NCBI RefSeq assembly: GCF_000312105.1 | Contig: NZ_HE978636.1 | Span: forward strand, 940,841 to 1,004,840 | Source: Aeromicrobium massiliense JC14 | GTDB lineage: Bacteria > Actinomycetota > Actinomycetes > Propionibacteriales > Nocardioidaceae | Length of the DNA stretch: 64,000 nt | Direction: 5' to 3' | Part shown: positions 36,477-44,483 of the stretch, in pieces | How positions within the stretch are numbered: the stretch's first letter is position 1 | Layout of the letters: the number at the start of each line of letters is the position of its first letter | The notes under the pieces: generated by a model | The model's database searches: none | Told to the model about the DNA's origin: nothing | The model's input: the letters and a program-made list of their open reading frames with translations, nothing else | Translations under genes and position numbers: made by a program

Positions 36477-38375
36477 TCAGGCCTTGAGCATCGCGGCGCC
36501 GAGCGTGTGCTCGGGGACGCCGAGGCCCTCGACCAGCGTGAGGGTCTGCGGCGCGAGCTCGGCGAGCAGCCGGTCGATCTCGACGGTCACCTGCTTGGCC
36601 CGCGAGTCGGTCAGCCGGTGGTGCGCCATGAACCACGCCGCGTCCTCCTCGACGACGCTCAGCGCATAGAGCGAGCAGACCTTGCGGAGCAGCTCGGCGG
36701 CCTCCTCGTCCTCGCACCGGGCGATGCCGGCGGTGAACGCCTCCAGCACGATGCGGTCGATGTGCGCGACGCCGACCCGGACGACGTGGTCCTGGGCGTC
36801 GTTGAAGATCGCGAACGCCTGGGCCGGATCCTCCTTGTCGGCCCGGCGCAGGCGACGGGCCGCGGTCTCGATGACGTGCTGCTCGCGGTCCTCGAACAGC
36901 TGCAGCTGGGTGCCGCGGTCGAGCAGGTCGTGCTCGGAGTCCTTGCCCGGACGCGCGTCGATGAGCCGCTGGATGAGCGTCGGGGCCGCCGTGCGCTCGC
37001 GCACGACGTCGGTGATCGTGCCGGCGACGAATCGGACCATGCCGACCGGGTCGAGGCCGCCGACCTCCTGGGCGTAGGCGGTGAGCTGCTCCTTGGCGAC
37101 CAGCTGCATGAGGACGTGGTTGTCGCCCTCGAAGGTGGTGAACACGTCGGTGTCGGCGCGCAGGCGGGTGAGCCGGTTCTCCTCCAGGTAGCCGGCGCCG
37201 CCGCACATCTCGCGCGCCTCCTGGATGGCGCGGGTGGCGTACCAGGTCTGCGCCGCCTTGAGCCCGGCCGCGCGGCCCTCGAGCTCGCGCTGCTTCTGCG
37301 CGTCCGGGGTGCCGCCGGACTGCATCCGGTGCATCCGGGCGACGAGCTGGTTCTGCGCGAACCGGTAGGCGTACGCCCGGGCGAGCAGCGGCAGCAGCCG
37401 GCGCTGGTGCACCCGGTAGTCGATGAGCCGGGCCTCCTCGTCGACGCCGACGAACTGGCGGCGCTGGACGGCGTACCGGCCGGCGATGCTGAGCGCGACC
37501 TCGGCCGCGGCGCCGGCGGAGCCGCCGACGCTCACCCGGCCGCGAATGAGCGTGCCGATCATGGTGAAGAAGCGCGCGTTGCGGCTCTCGATCGGCGACG
37601 AGTAGGTGCCGTCCTCGGCGACGTCGCCGTAGCGGTTGAGCAGGTTCTCGCGCGGTACCCGCACCTGGTCGAACACGATGCGGCCGTTGTCGACGGCGCC
37701 GAGGCCGCCCTTCGGGCCGCAGTCGGACGTCGTGACGCCGGGCAGGTCGTGGCCCTCCTCGTCGCGGATCGGCACGACGAAGCAGTGCACGCCGTGGTCC
37801 TCGTCGAGCGTGCGCAGCTGGGCGAAGACCGCCGCCACCCGGGCGTGCGCCGCGGCGCCGCCGATGTAGTCCTTGCGCGCCGACGGGGTCGGCGAGTCGA
37901 TGACGAACTCCTGCGTCGCCGGGTCGTACGTCGCGGTCGTCTCCAGGCTCTGGACGTCGCTGCCGTGCCCGGTCTCGGTCATCGCGAAGCAGCCGAGCAG
38001 GTCGCAGCTGATCAGGTCGCGGACGTACGCGTCGTGGTGGCGCTTGGTGCCGAGGTTCTCGATCGCGCCGCCGAACAGGCCCCACTGCACGCCGGCCTTG
38101 ACCATGAGCGAGAGGTCGAACTGGGCCAGCATCTCGATGCCGGTCACCGACATGCCCGGGTCGCCGAGCCCGCCGTTCTCGACCGTGAAGCCGGCGGCGG
38201 GGATGCCGGTGGGCACGAGCTTGCGCAGCTGCTCGAGCACACGGTCGCGCGCCTGGTCCATCGAGAGGGTGGGGTCGTAGAGCAGGTCCATGCCGGCGAG
38301 CTCGACCCGGGCCTGCTCGCGCACGTGGCGCCACTTGCCGTCCAGGGCGATCCGGAGCTGTTCGCTGAGCGTCAT
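36477..38375 (-). CDS. Acyl-CoA dehydrogenase / acyl-CoA oxidase-like flavoprotein
   Basis: 632 aa, longer than the ~380-residue acyl-CoA dehydrogenases and closer to acyl-CoA oxidases. CFAMTETGHGSDVQSLETTATYD is the oxidase-type FAD/substrate segment; RFFTMIGTLIRGRVSVGGSA and a C-terminal all-helical domain (AFAIFNDAQDHVVRVGVAHIDRIVLEAF) follow. It would introduce the 2,3 double bond of an acyl-CoA, passing electrons to O2 or ETF. ATG start. Divergent from the riboswitch-led transporter but with its own 5' region, so no link to B12 is implied. Confidence 0.85.
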   Translation of the reverse strand: MTLSEQLRIALDGKWRHVREQARVELAGMDLLYDPTLSMDQARDRVLEQLRKLVPTGIPAAGFTVENGGLGDPGMSVTGIEMLAQFDLSLMVKAGVQWGLFGGAIENLGTKRHHDAYVRDLISCDLLGCFAMTETGHGSDVQSLETTATYDPATQEFVIDSPTPSARKDYIGGAAAHARVAAVFAQLRTLDEDHGVHCFVVPIRDEEGHDLPGVTTSDCGPKGGLGAVDNGRIVFDQVRVPRENLLNRYGDVAEDGTYSSPIESRNARFFTMIGTLIRGRVSVGGSAGAAAEVALSIAGRYAVQRRQFVGVDEEARLIDYRVHQRRLLPLLARAYAYRFAQNQLVARMHRMQSGGTPDAQKQRELEGRAAGLKAAQTWYATRAIQEAREMCGGAGYLEENRLTRLRADTDVFTTFEGDNHVLMQLVAKEQLTAYAQEVGGLDPVGMVRFVAGTITDVVRERTAAPTLIQRLIDARPGKDSEHDLLDRGTQLQLFEDREQHVIETAARRLRRADKEDPAQAFAIFNDAQDHVVRVGVAHIDRIVLEAFTAGIARCEDEEAAELLRKVCSLYALSVVEEDAAWFMAHHRLTDSRAKQVTVEIDRLLAELAPQTLTLVEGLGVPEHTLGAAMLKA

Positions 38376-38419
38376 GGCGGCACCCTAGTTCCGGGTCGCC
38401 GACTTCGCCCGTCACGCCG

Positions 38420-38575
38420 ACCGGAGGTATGGTTCCCCTGCCCGACCGGGCAGATCCACCACTCGTCCCACGCGGGGGAAGCCGGTCCAAGTCCGGCGCT
38501 GACCCGCAGCCGTAGGCCACCAGACGGTGGCGAGCCGGAACGCCCGCCGGGACGTCTCACCCCAGGCTGTCGCGG
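38420..38575 (+). ncRNA. Cobalamin riboswitch
   Basis: The conserved core is seen from GGTTCCCC (38431) through GCGGGGGAAGCCGGT, AAGTCCGGCGCTGACCCGCA and CCGTAGG, to a B12-box-like AGCCGGAACGCCCGCC near 38533-38548. This matches the standard arrangement of B12 riboswitches in order and spacing. Downstream, CCTTCC (38596-38601) can pair with GGAAGG (38614-38619), the ribosome binding site of the first gene, giving a likely translation-control platform. AdoCbl binding would shut off the transporter genes. Confidence 0.9.
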
Positions 38576-38625
38576 AACGCAGCGGGCAGGGCCTCCCTTC
38601 CCGTGCCGCAGCCGGAAGGAACCCG

Positions 38626-39279
38626 ATGAACCGTCGTCTCGCCGCTCTCCTGCTCCCCGTCGTCACGGCGGGCACGCTGACGCTCGCCGCCCCGGCGGCC
38701 CACGCGGCGCCGGACTGCAGCGACGCCGGTGACGTGGCGGTGGTGGTCGACTACAAGGAGCTCGGCGCCGACCTGCAGATCCTGTGCGCCGAGGACGCCG
38801 ACGGCAGCACCGTGCTGGAGACGCTGCGCGAGGCCGGCCTGAAGACCACCGGCACGACCAAGGAGGGCGACGCCGCCCTCTGCCGCGTCGAGGACCTGCC
38901 CAGCCCGCAGGACGAGGCGTGCCAGACCTACTCCGACCAGGCCTACTGGGCGATCTCGCTGGCCGGCCCGGACGCCGACGCCTGGTCGTACGCGCAGAAG
39001 GGCGTCGCCGAGCAGACCGTCGAGGGCGGCGGCTACGTCGGCCTCTCGTACGAGCCGATCACCGCCGACGCGAACGCCGCCGCGGCGCCGAGCGTCCTGC
39101 CCGGTGACGAGGTCCGCGCCCAGCTGGAGGCCGACGCCGAGGCCGACGAGCCCGCCGGCGACGAGGCGGTGGAGGAGGACTCCTCGACGCCGAACACGGT
39201 GGCGATCGTCGTGGGGGCCGTGCTGGTCGTCGCGCTCGTGGCCGCCATCGTCGCCGCGTCGCGCCGCCGGCGCGGCTGA
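38626..39279 (+). CDS. Secreted, membrane-anchored transcobalamin-like protein of the B12 transporter locus
   Basis: 217 aa from the ATG at 38626. Signal peptide ends near HAAPD; one C-terminal membrane segment (VAIVVGAVLVVALVAAIVAA) with a basic tail anchors it outside. The domain between (DVAVVVDYKELGADLQILCAEDADGSTVLETLREAGL...YWAISLAGPDADAWSYAQKG...GGYVGLSYEP) resembles DUF4430/transcobalamin C-terminal-like domains: tvLetL, an aromatic YW strand and W.Y.kG turn. First gene after the cobalamin riboswitch, so it may capture B12 at the surface. Two or four cysteines could be paired. Confidence 0.7.
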   Translation: MNRRLAALLLPVVTAGTLTLAAPAAHAAPDCSDAGDVAVVVDYKELGADLQILCAEDADGSTVLETLREAGLKTTGTTKEGDAALCRVEDLPSPQDEACQTYSDQAYWAISLAGPDADAWSYAQKGVAEQTVEGGGYVGLSYEPITADANAAAAPSVLPGDEVRAQLEADAEADEPAGDEAVEEDSSTPNTVAIVVGAVLVVALVAAIVAASRRRRG

Positions 39280-39280
39280 G

Positions 39281-40396
39281 GTGACCCGGCCGGGCCGTGA
39301 GCTGCACCCGGGAGCCTGGTGGACCTGGGCTCTCGGGCTGGCGGCGTGCGCCTCGGCCACGACCAACCCGTGGCTGCTCGTCCTGCTCGTCCTGGCGGCG
39401 GGCGTCGTCGTCGTGCTGCGCCGCGGCGACGCGCCGTGGGCGCTCGGCTTCCGCTACTACGCCTACCTCGCGCTGCTGGTGATCGTGCTGCGGGTCTTCT
39501 TCCATGCGGTGCTCGGCGGCGACCAGGGCGCGCCGTACTGGCTCGACCTGCCGAGTGTCCCGCTGCCCGAGTGGGCTGCGGGGGTCCGGCTGCTCGGACC
39601 GGTCTCGGCCTCGACCGTCCTGTCCGGGCTGTACGAGGGCATGCGCCTGGCCGCGATCCTGCTCTGCGTCGGCGCGGCGAACACGCTCGCCAACCCGCGC
39701 CGGCTGCTCGCGTCCCTGCCCCCGGCGCTGTACGAGGTCGGCACCGCCCTCGTCGTCGCCCTGACCGTCTTCCCACAGCTGGTCGAGAGCGTCCAGCGGG
39801 TGCGCACGGCCCGCCGGCTGCGCGGTGACGCCGGCACGGGCGTCCGGGCGCTGCGCCGGCTCGTGGTGCCCGTGCTCGAGGACGCGCTGGAGCGTTCCAT
39901 GACGCTCGCCGCCGGCATGGACACCCGCGGGTACGGCCGCTCCGGCGACCGGACGCGTGGCCAGCGGGTCGTCACCGGGGCCCTGCTGCTGGCCGGCCTG
40001 GTCGGCGTCGGCATCGGGGCCTACGCGGTGCTCGACCCCACCACGCCGGGTCTCCTCGGCGGCTGGATGCTCGCGCTGGGCGTCCTGCTCGCCGCCGGCG
40101 GGTTGGTGAGCGCCGGACGCCGGGTCCGCCGGACGCGCTACCGGCCGCCGCAGTGGCACCCCGCCGACCTCGCCGTGGCCGCCTGCGGCGTGCTGGTCGC
40201 CGTGGGCGTCCAGCTGGTGGCCCAGAGCGACCCGCTCGTCGTGAACCCGCCGCTGGGTGACCTGCCGACGATCACCCTGCCCGCGCTGGCGCTCGTCCTG
40301 GTCGCGCTCGCCCCCGCCGTGCTCGCGCCCCCGCCGCCGCTCGACGCCGCGGCTCCGGCCGACGAGCCGGCCCGGCCCCAGGGGGCGCTGCGATGA
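39281..40396 (+). CDS. ECF transporter T component (cobalamin-type)
   Basis: 371 aa, GTG at 39281 just after the previous stop. About six to seven membrane segments; the coupling helices carry ARRLRG (residues ~180) and AAGMDTRGYGRS (~ 215), the two A-R-G motifs by which EcfT grips the ATPases. It is the scaffold of the energy-coupling module and lies in the riboswitch-led operon with the ATPases and S component. Overlaps the ATPase gene by 4 bases. Confidence 0.88.
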   Translation: MTRPGRELHPGAWWTWALGLAACASATTNPWLLVLLVLAAGVVVVLRRGDAPWALGFRYYAYLALLVIVLRVFFHAVLGGDQGAPYWLDLPSVPLPEWAAGVRLLGPVSASTVLSGLYEGMRLAAILLCVGAANTLANPRRLLASLPPALYEVGTALVVALTVFPQLVESVQRVRTARRLRGDAGTGVRALRRLVVPVLEDALERSMTLAAGMDTRGYGRSGDRTRGQRVVTGALLLAGLVGVGIGAYAVLDPTTPGLLGGWMLALGVLLAAGGLVSAGRRVRRTRYRPPQWHPADLAVAACGVLVAVGVQLVAQSDPLVVNPPLGDLPTITLPALALVLVALAPAVLAPPPPLDAAAPADEPARPQGALR

Positions 40397-42012
40397 TCGA
40401 GCTGCGCCGGGTGGGCTTCCGCCACCTCGACCACGACGGCCGGCCGGACGGCGACTGGGTGCTGCGCGACGTCGACCTGACCGTCGAGGAGGGCGAGCTC
40501 GTCCTCGTCGCCGGTCGCACGGGCGTCGGCAAGTCCACCCTGCTCGGGACGCTCAACGGGCTCGTGCCCCACTTCACCGGCGGCGAGCTGGTCGGCGACG
40601 TGCTCGTCGACGGCACGAGCATCCGGCGCACGCCGCCACGCGAGCTGGCCCACCTCGTCGGCTCCGTCTCGCAGGACCCGCTCGCCGGGTTCGTCACCGA
40701 CTCGGTGGAGGAGGAGCTCGCCTACGGCATGGAGCAGCTCGGCCTCGCGCCGGCCACCATGCGCCGCCGGGTGGAGGAGACCCTCGACCTGCTCGGCCTG
40801 GCCGGGTTGCGCTCGCGCTCGCTGCGGTCGCTGTCGGGCGGCCAGCAGCAGCGCGTCGCGATCGGCTCGGTGCTGACGATGCACCCGCGGGTGCTCGTGC
40901 TCGACGAGCCGACGTCCGCGCTCGACCCCACCGCGGCCGAGGACGTCCTGGGCACGCTGCGCCGGCTCGTGGAGGACCTCGGCCTCACCGTCGTGGTCGC
41001 CGAGCACCGCATGGAGCGGGTCGTGCCGTTCGCCGACACCCTCGTGGTCGTCGAGCCGGGCGGACGCGTGCGCAGCGGCGACCCGGCCCGGCTGCTGCAG
41101 GACTCCCCGGTGGCCCCGCCCATCGTCCAGCTCGGCCGGCTCGCCGGCTGGGACCCGCTGCCGCTGTCGGTGCGCGACGCGCGCCGGCGCCTGGGCGGGT
41201 TGCGCGGACGGCTGGGCGAGCTGCCGCCGGCCGACCTGCCGACCGTGCCGGGCGAGGTGCTGCTGCGCGCCCGCGACGTGTCCGTCGCGTACGGCGCCCG
41301 GGTCGCCGTCGACCGCGTCGGCCTCGAGCTGCGCGCCGGCGAGGTCACCGCGCTCATGGGCCGCAACGGCTCGGGCAAGTCGTCCCTGCTCTGGGCGCTG
41401 CAGGGCACGGGCCGGCGGCGGTCCGGACGCGTCGACGTGGACGGCCGCGACCCGCACGACCTGAGCAGCTCCGAGGCGCGACGCATGGTCGGCCTGGTGC
41501 CGCAGACCGCGTCGGACCTGCTGTACCTGGAGACCGTTGACGAGGAGTGCGCGGCCGCCGACCACCAGGCGTCCGCGCCCGCGGGCACCTGCCGCGCGCT
41601 GCTCGACCGGCTCGCGCCCGGCGTCCCTGGCGACCACCACCCACGCGACCTGTCCGAGGGGCAGCGGCTCTCGCTGGTGCTCGCGATCGCGCTCTCGGCC
41701 CGGCCCCGCGTGCTGCTGCTGGACGAGCCCACGCGCGGGCTCGACTACGCCGGCAAGGACGCGCTCGCCGGCGTGCTGCAGGACCTCGCCCGCGACGGCC
41801 ACGCGGTCGTCGTGGCCACGCACGACGTCGAGTTCGTCGCCGAGGTCGCCGACCGGGTCGTGGTGCTGGCCGGGGGCGAGGTCGTCTCCAGTGGCGACGT
41901 CGTGCAGGTGCTGGCCGAGTCGCCGGCCTTCTCGCCGCAGGTCTCCAAGGTGCTCGGAGAGGGCTGGCTGACCGTCCCGCAGGTGCGCGACGCGCTGGAG
42001 GGCATGTCGTGA
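40393..42012 (+). CDS. ECF transporter fused A-A' ATPase
   Basis: 539 aa, two complete ABC ATPase domains in one chain. Domain 1: Walker A GRTGVGKST (~41), signature LSGGQQQR, Walker B VLVLDEPTSALD. Domain 2: Walker A GRNGSGKSS (~324), signature LSEGQRL, Walker B VLLLDEPTRGLD. Both have Q-loops (SVSQDP, VPQTAS). The signature of the second domain deviates (SEGQ rather than SGGQ). ATGA overlap with the T component upstream and GTGA overlap with the S component downstream. Powers import. Confidence 0.92.
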   Translation: MIELRRVGFRHLDHDGRPDGDWVLRDVDLTVEEGELVLVAGRTGVGKSTLLGTLNGLVPHFTGGELVGDVLVDGTSIRRTPPRELAHLVGSVSQDPLAGFVTDSVEEELAYGMEQLGLAPATMRRRVEETLDLLGLAGLRSRSLRSLSGGQQQRVAIGSVLTMHPRVLVLDEPTSALDPTAAEDVLGTLRRLVEDLGLTVVVAEHRMERVVPFADTLVVVEPGGRVRSGDPARLLQDSPVAPPIVQLGRLAGWDPLPLSVRDARRRLGGLRGRLGELPPADLPTVPGEVLLRARDVSVAYGARVAVDRVGLELRAGEVTALMGRNGSGKSSLLWALQGTGRRRSGRVDVDGRDPHDLSSSEARRMVGLVPQTASDLLYLETVDEECAAADHQASAPAGTCRALLDRLAPGVPGDHHPRDLSEGQRLSLVLAIALSARPRVLLLDEPTRGLDYAGKDALAGVLQDLARDGHAVVVATHDVEFVAEVADRVVVLAGGEVVSSGDVVQVLAESPAFSPQVSKVLGEGWLTVPQVRDALEGMS

Positions 42013-42821
42013 GCGACCACGTGCGCGTCCGGATCGGCCTGCGCTCGGCCGTCGTGCTGACCGTCGCGTCGGTCGCCGGCCTGCTGATGTTCGTCTGGCC
42101 GCTGCTGCTGAAGGTCGACCCCAACGGCTCCGGCGCCCGCTCCGACCCGCCCTACGTCTTCCTCGTCCTGCTGCCGCTGCTCGTGGTGGTGGTCGTCGCC
42201 GAGCTGTCCGAGGGCGGCATGGACTCGCGGACCCTCGCCATGCTCGGCGTGCTCACCGCCGTCAACGCGGCCCTGCGCGCGCTGGGCGCCGGCGTCGCCG
42301 GCTTCGAGACCGTGTTCTTCCTGCTCGTGCTGGGCGGACGCGTGTTCGGCCCGGGCTTCGGGTTCCTGCTCGGGGCGACGTCGATGTTCGCCTCGGCGCT
42401 GTTGACGTCCGGCGTCGGGCCGTGGCTGCCGTTCCAGATGCTGTGCGCGGCCTGGGTCGGCCTGGGTGTCGGGCTGCTGCCGCGCCGGCCGCGCGGTCGC
42501 GCCGAGATCGCGCTGCTCGTGGCCTACGCGGTGGTCGCGTCGTACGCCTACGGGCTGCTCATGAACCTGACCAGCTGGCCCTACCTGCTGGGCATCCAGG
42601 TGCCCGGGCACGAGGGCTCGCTGTCGGTCGTCCCGGGCGACCCGCTGGCCGAGAACCTGCACCGCTTCCTGATCTACACGCTGCTGACGTCCACCGGCGG
42701 CTGGGACACCGGCCGGGCGATCACCACCGCGGTCGCGCTCGTCGTGCTGGGCCCCGCGGTGCTGGCGACCCTGCGGCGGGCGGTGCGCCGCACCGCCTAC
42801 GCGGCGTCGGTCACCCCCTGA
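42009..42821 (+). CDS. ECF transporter S component (CbrT-like, predicted cobalamin specificity)
   Basis: 270 aa from the GTG at 42009 (GTGA overlap). About seven membrane segments; the FFLLVLGGRVFGPGFGFLLGATSMFASALLTSGVGPWLPFQMLCAAWVGLGVGLLP stretch matches CbrT/QueT-like ECF S components. With a T component, a fused ATPase and a cobalamin riboswitch before the operon, B12 is the predicted substrate. No terminator is obvious before the next small gene. Confidence 0.88.
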   Translation: MSDHVRVRIGLRSAVVLTVASVAGLLMFVWPLLLKVDPNGSGARSDPPYVFLVLLPLLVVVVVAELSEGGMDSRTLAMLGVLTAVNAALRALGAGVAGFETVFFLLVLGGRVFGPGFGFLLGATSMFASALLTSGVGPWLPFQMLCAAWVGLGVGLLPRRPRGRAEIALLVAYAVVASYAYGLLMNLTSWPYLLGIQVPGHEGSLSVVPGDPLAENLHRFLIYTLLTSTGGWDTGRAITTAVALVVLGPAVLATLRRAVRRTAYAASVTP

Positions 42822-42837
42822 CTGCCAGGATGGCGGC

Positions 42838-43278
42838 GTGAGCCTGCCTTCCGTGTCCCGTCGGACGTCCGCCGCCGTCACCTTCATCGCCACCACCGCC
42901 TACTACGCCAGTCCGGACGTGGTCCGGTCCCGCCGCACGCGCACGCGGGTCAAGGGCGCCATGGTCGGCGTGATCTCGGTGGTCTCGTTGCTGGAGGCGC
43001 GCCCCGACCGGCCCGACCCGGAGACCAGCGACGCCGTGGAGGAGGTCCTCGGCTCGCTCTCGGGCCGCGAGCAGGCCGCGCTCGGCGCGGTGGCGGTGGG
43101 AGTCGTGGTCGGCGGTGCGCTCGCCGTCCGTGCGGCCGAGCGCTGGATCTTCGCCCACGGCGAGCGTCGTCGCGCGTCCGGGAAGCGGCTGGCCCACACC
43201 GCCCCGGCGGTCGTCCTGGGCGCGGCGTCGGCCGCGACGGTGCTGGCGCCGTGGCCGGGCGAGCGCCGGACGTCCTAG
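42838..43278 (+). CDS. Hypothetical protein, possible membrane association
   Basis: 146 aa, GTG start 16 bases after the S component. N-terminal segment (AAVTFIATTAYYASPDVV) and a membrane-like stretch (ALGAVAVGVVVGGALAVRAAERW, about 82-104), then HTAPAVVLGAASAATVLAPW. Basic tail. Weak -10-like CAGGAT 6 bases before GTG. It is on the same strand as the ECF operon but the family is unknown, so a role in B12 uptake is only suggested by position. Stop codon lies inside an 8-bp hairpin (43269-43294) shared with the convergent cobT. Confidence 0.6.
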   Translation: MSLPSVSRRTSAAVTFIATTAYYASPDVVRSRRTRTRVKGAMVGVISVVSLLEARPDRPDPETSDAVEEVLGSLSGREQAALGAVAVGVVVGGALAVRAAERWIFAHGERRRASGKRLAHTAPAVVLGAASAATVLAPWPGERRTS

Positions 43279-43282
43279 CGGC

Positions 43283-44323
43283 TCAGAGGACGTCGGCGAG
43301 CAGGCTGACGTCACGCAGCAGCAGCGCGGCCGAGCGCACCAGCGGCACGGCGGCGACGGCACCGCTGCCCTCGCCCAGCCGCAGCCCCAGGTCGAGCAGC
43401 GGCTCGAGCCCGAGCTTGGACAGCGCGAGCGACTGCGCCGGCTCGGTCGAGCGGTGCCCGGCGGCGAACCACGCCGCGGCACCGGGCGCGAGCCGGTCGG
43501 CGACCAGCGCGCAGGCCACCGAGATGAGCCCGTCGAGCAGCACGGGGACGCCCAGCCGGGCGGCCTCGGCGAGGTAGCCGGCGGTCGCGGCCAGGTCGGC
43601 GCTGCCCAGCGCGGTCAGCAGCTCGACCGGGTCGTCGACGCGGTCGCCGGCGCGGTCGAGCGCCTGCTGCACGACGGCCACCTTGCGGGCCCGGCCCTCG
43701 GCGTCCACGCCGGTGCCCGTGCCCACGACGTCCTCGGCCGGGAGGCCCAGCAGCGCGCCGACGAGCGCCGCGGTGGGCGTGGTGTTGCCGATGCCCATGT
43801 CGCCGCTGATCAGCAGCTGGGCGCCGGCCGCGTGCTCCTCGCGGGCGACGAGCGCGCCGGCCTCGAGCGCCCGCCGGGTCTCGTCGGCGGTGAGCGCGTC
43901 CTCGAGGTGGATGGCCCGCGCGCCGCGGTTCACCTTGTGGTCGGTGACGCCGGGCAGGTAGGTCAGGTCGGCGTCGACCCCGAGGTCGAGCACCCGCACC
44001 GTCACGCCGTGCTGCGCGGCCAGCACGCTCACGCCCGCGCCGCCGGAGACGAACTGACGCACCATCGCCGGCGTGACCGCCTTCGGGTACGCCGAGACGC
44101 CGTGGTCGACGACGTCGTGGTCGCCGGCGAAGACGACGGCCCGGACGCGCTCGACCGGCTCGGGCGGGCACACGCCCTGCGCGGCGGCGACCCAGACGCC
44201 CAGCTCGCCCAGGCGTCCGAGCGCCCCGGCGGGCGTCGCGAGGGCAGCCAGCCGCTCGGCGGCCGCGCGACGCGCGTCCTCGCTCGGGGGCGTGACGGGC
44301 GTGCGGTCGGTCTGCGTGCTCAT
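43283..44323 (-). CDS. cobT: Nicotinate-nucleotide-dimethylbenzimidazole phosphoribosyltransferase CobT
   Basis: 346 aa from the ATG at 44323, near the usual ~350. VFAGDHDVVDHGVSAYPKAVTPAMVRQFVSGGAGVSVLAAQHGV and GDMGIGNTTPTAALVGALLG are the CobT core; LGEGSGAVAAVPLVRSAALLL near the C terminus carries the catalytic Glu region. It makes alpha-ribazole phosphate from nicotinate mononucleotide and dimethylbenzimidazole for the B12 lower ligand. CobU and CobS are encoded 8-10 kb away. The ATG follows GGGGGC. Confidence 0.94.
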   Translation of the reverse strand: MSTQTDRTPVTPPSEDARRAAAERLAALATPAGALGRLGELGVWVAAAQGVCPPEPVERVRAVVFAGDHDVVDHGVSAYPKAVTPAMVRQFVSGGAGVSVLAAQHGVTVRVLDLGVDADLTYLPGVTDHKVNRGARAIHLEDALTADETRRALEAGALVAREEHAAGAQLLISGDMGIGNTTPTAALVGALLGLPAEDVVGTGTGVDAEGRARKVAVVQQALDRAGDRVDDPVELLTALGSADLAATAGYLAEAARLGVPVLLDGLISVACALVADRLAPGAAAWFAAGHRSTEPAQSLALSKLGLEPLLDLGLRLGEGSGAVAAVPLVRSAALLLRDVSLLADVL

Positions 44324-44420
44324 GCCCCCATGATGACGGGCCGGGGACGCCGGGCGGCGGCGGGTGGCTACGCCGTCCGCATGGTGGGCGGGTTGCCGGA
44401 CCCGGGAGGCGTGTGCCACG

Positions 44421-44439
44421 GTTGGTAAGGCTTACCTAA
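44421..44439. promoter_or_regulatory. DtxR/IdeR iron box before the siderophore operon
   Basis: GTTGGTAAGGCTTACCTAA agrees with the 19-bp consensus TWAGGTWAGSCTWACCTWA at 17 positions, missing only in the first three. It lies 45 bases before the desA start. Iron-loaded DtxR/IdeR would repress the operon. Confidence 0.85.
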
Positions 44440-44483
44440 CCACGCGACGGCGCGTGGAGGCCTTCGGGGGAAGGAGCGATGCG

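Noticed and set aside
43269-43294. 8-bp hairpin over the stop codons of the 146-aa gene and cobT as a strong terminator
   Set aside because: Stem is short and overlaps both coding ends; too weak to list separately.
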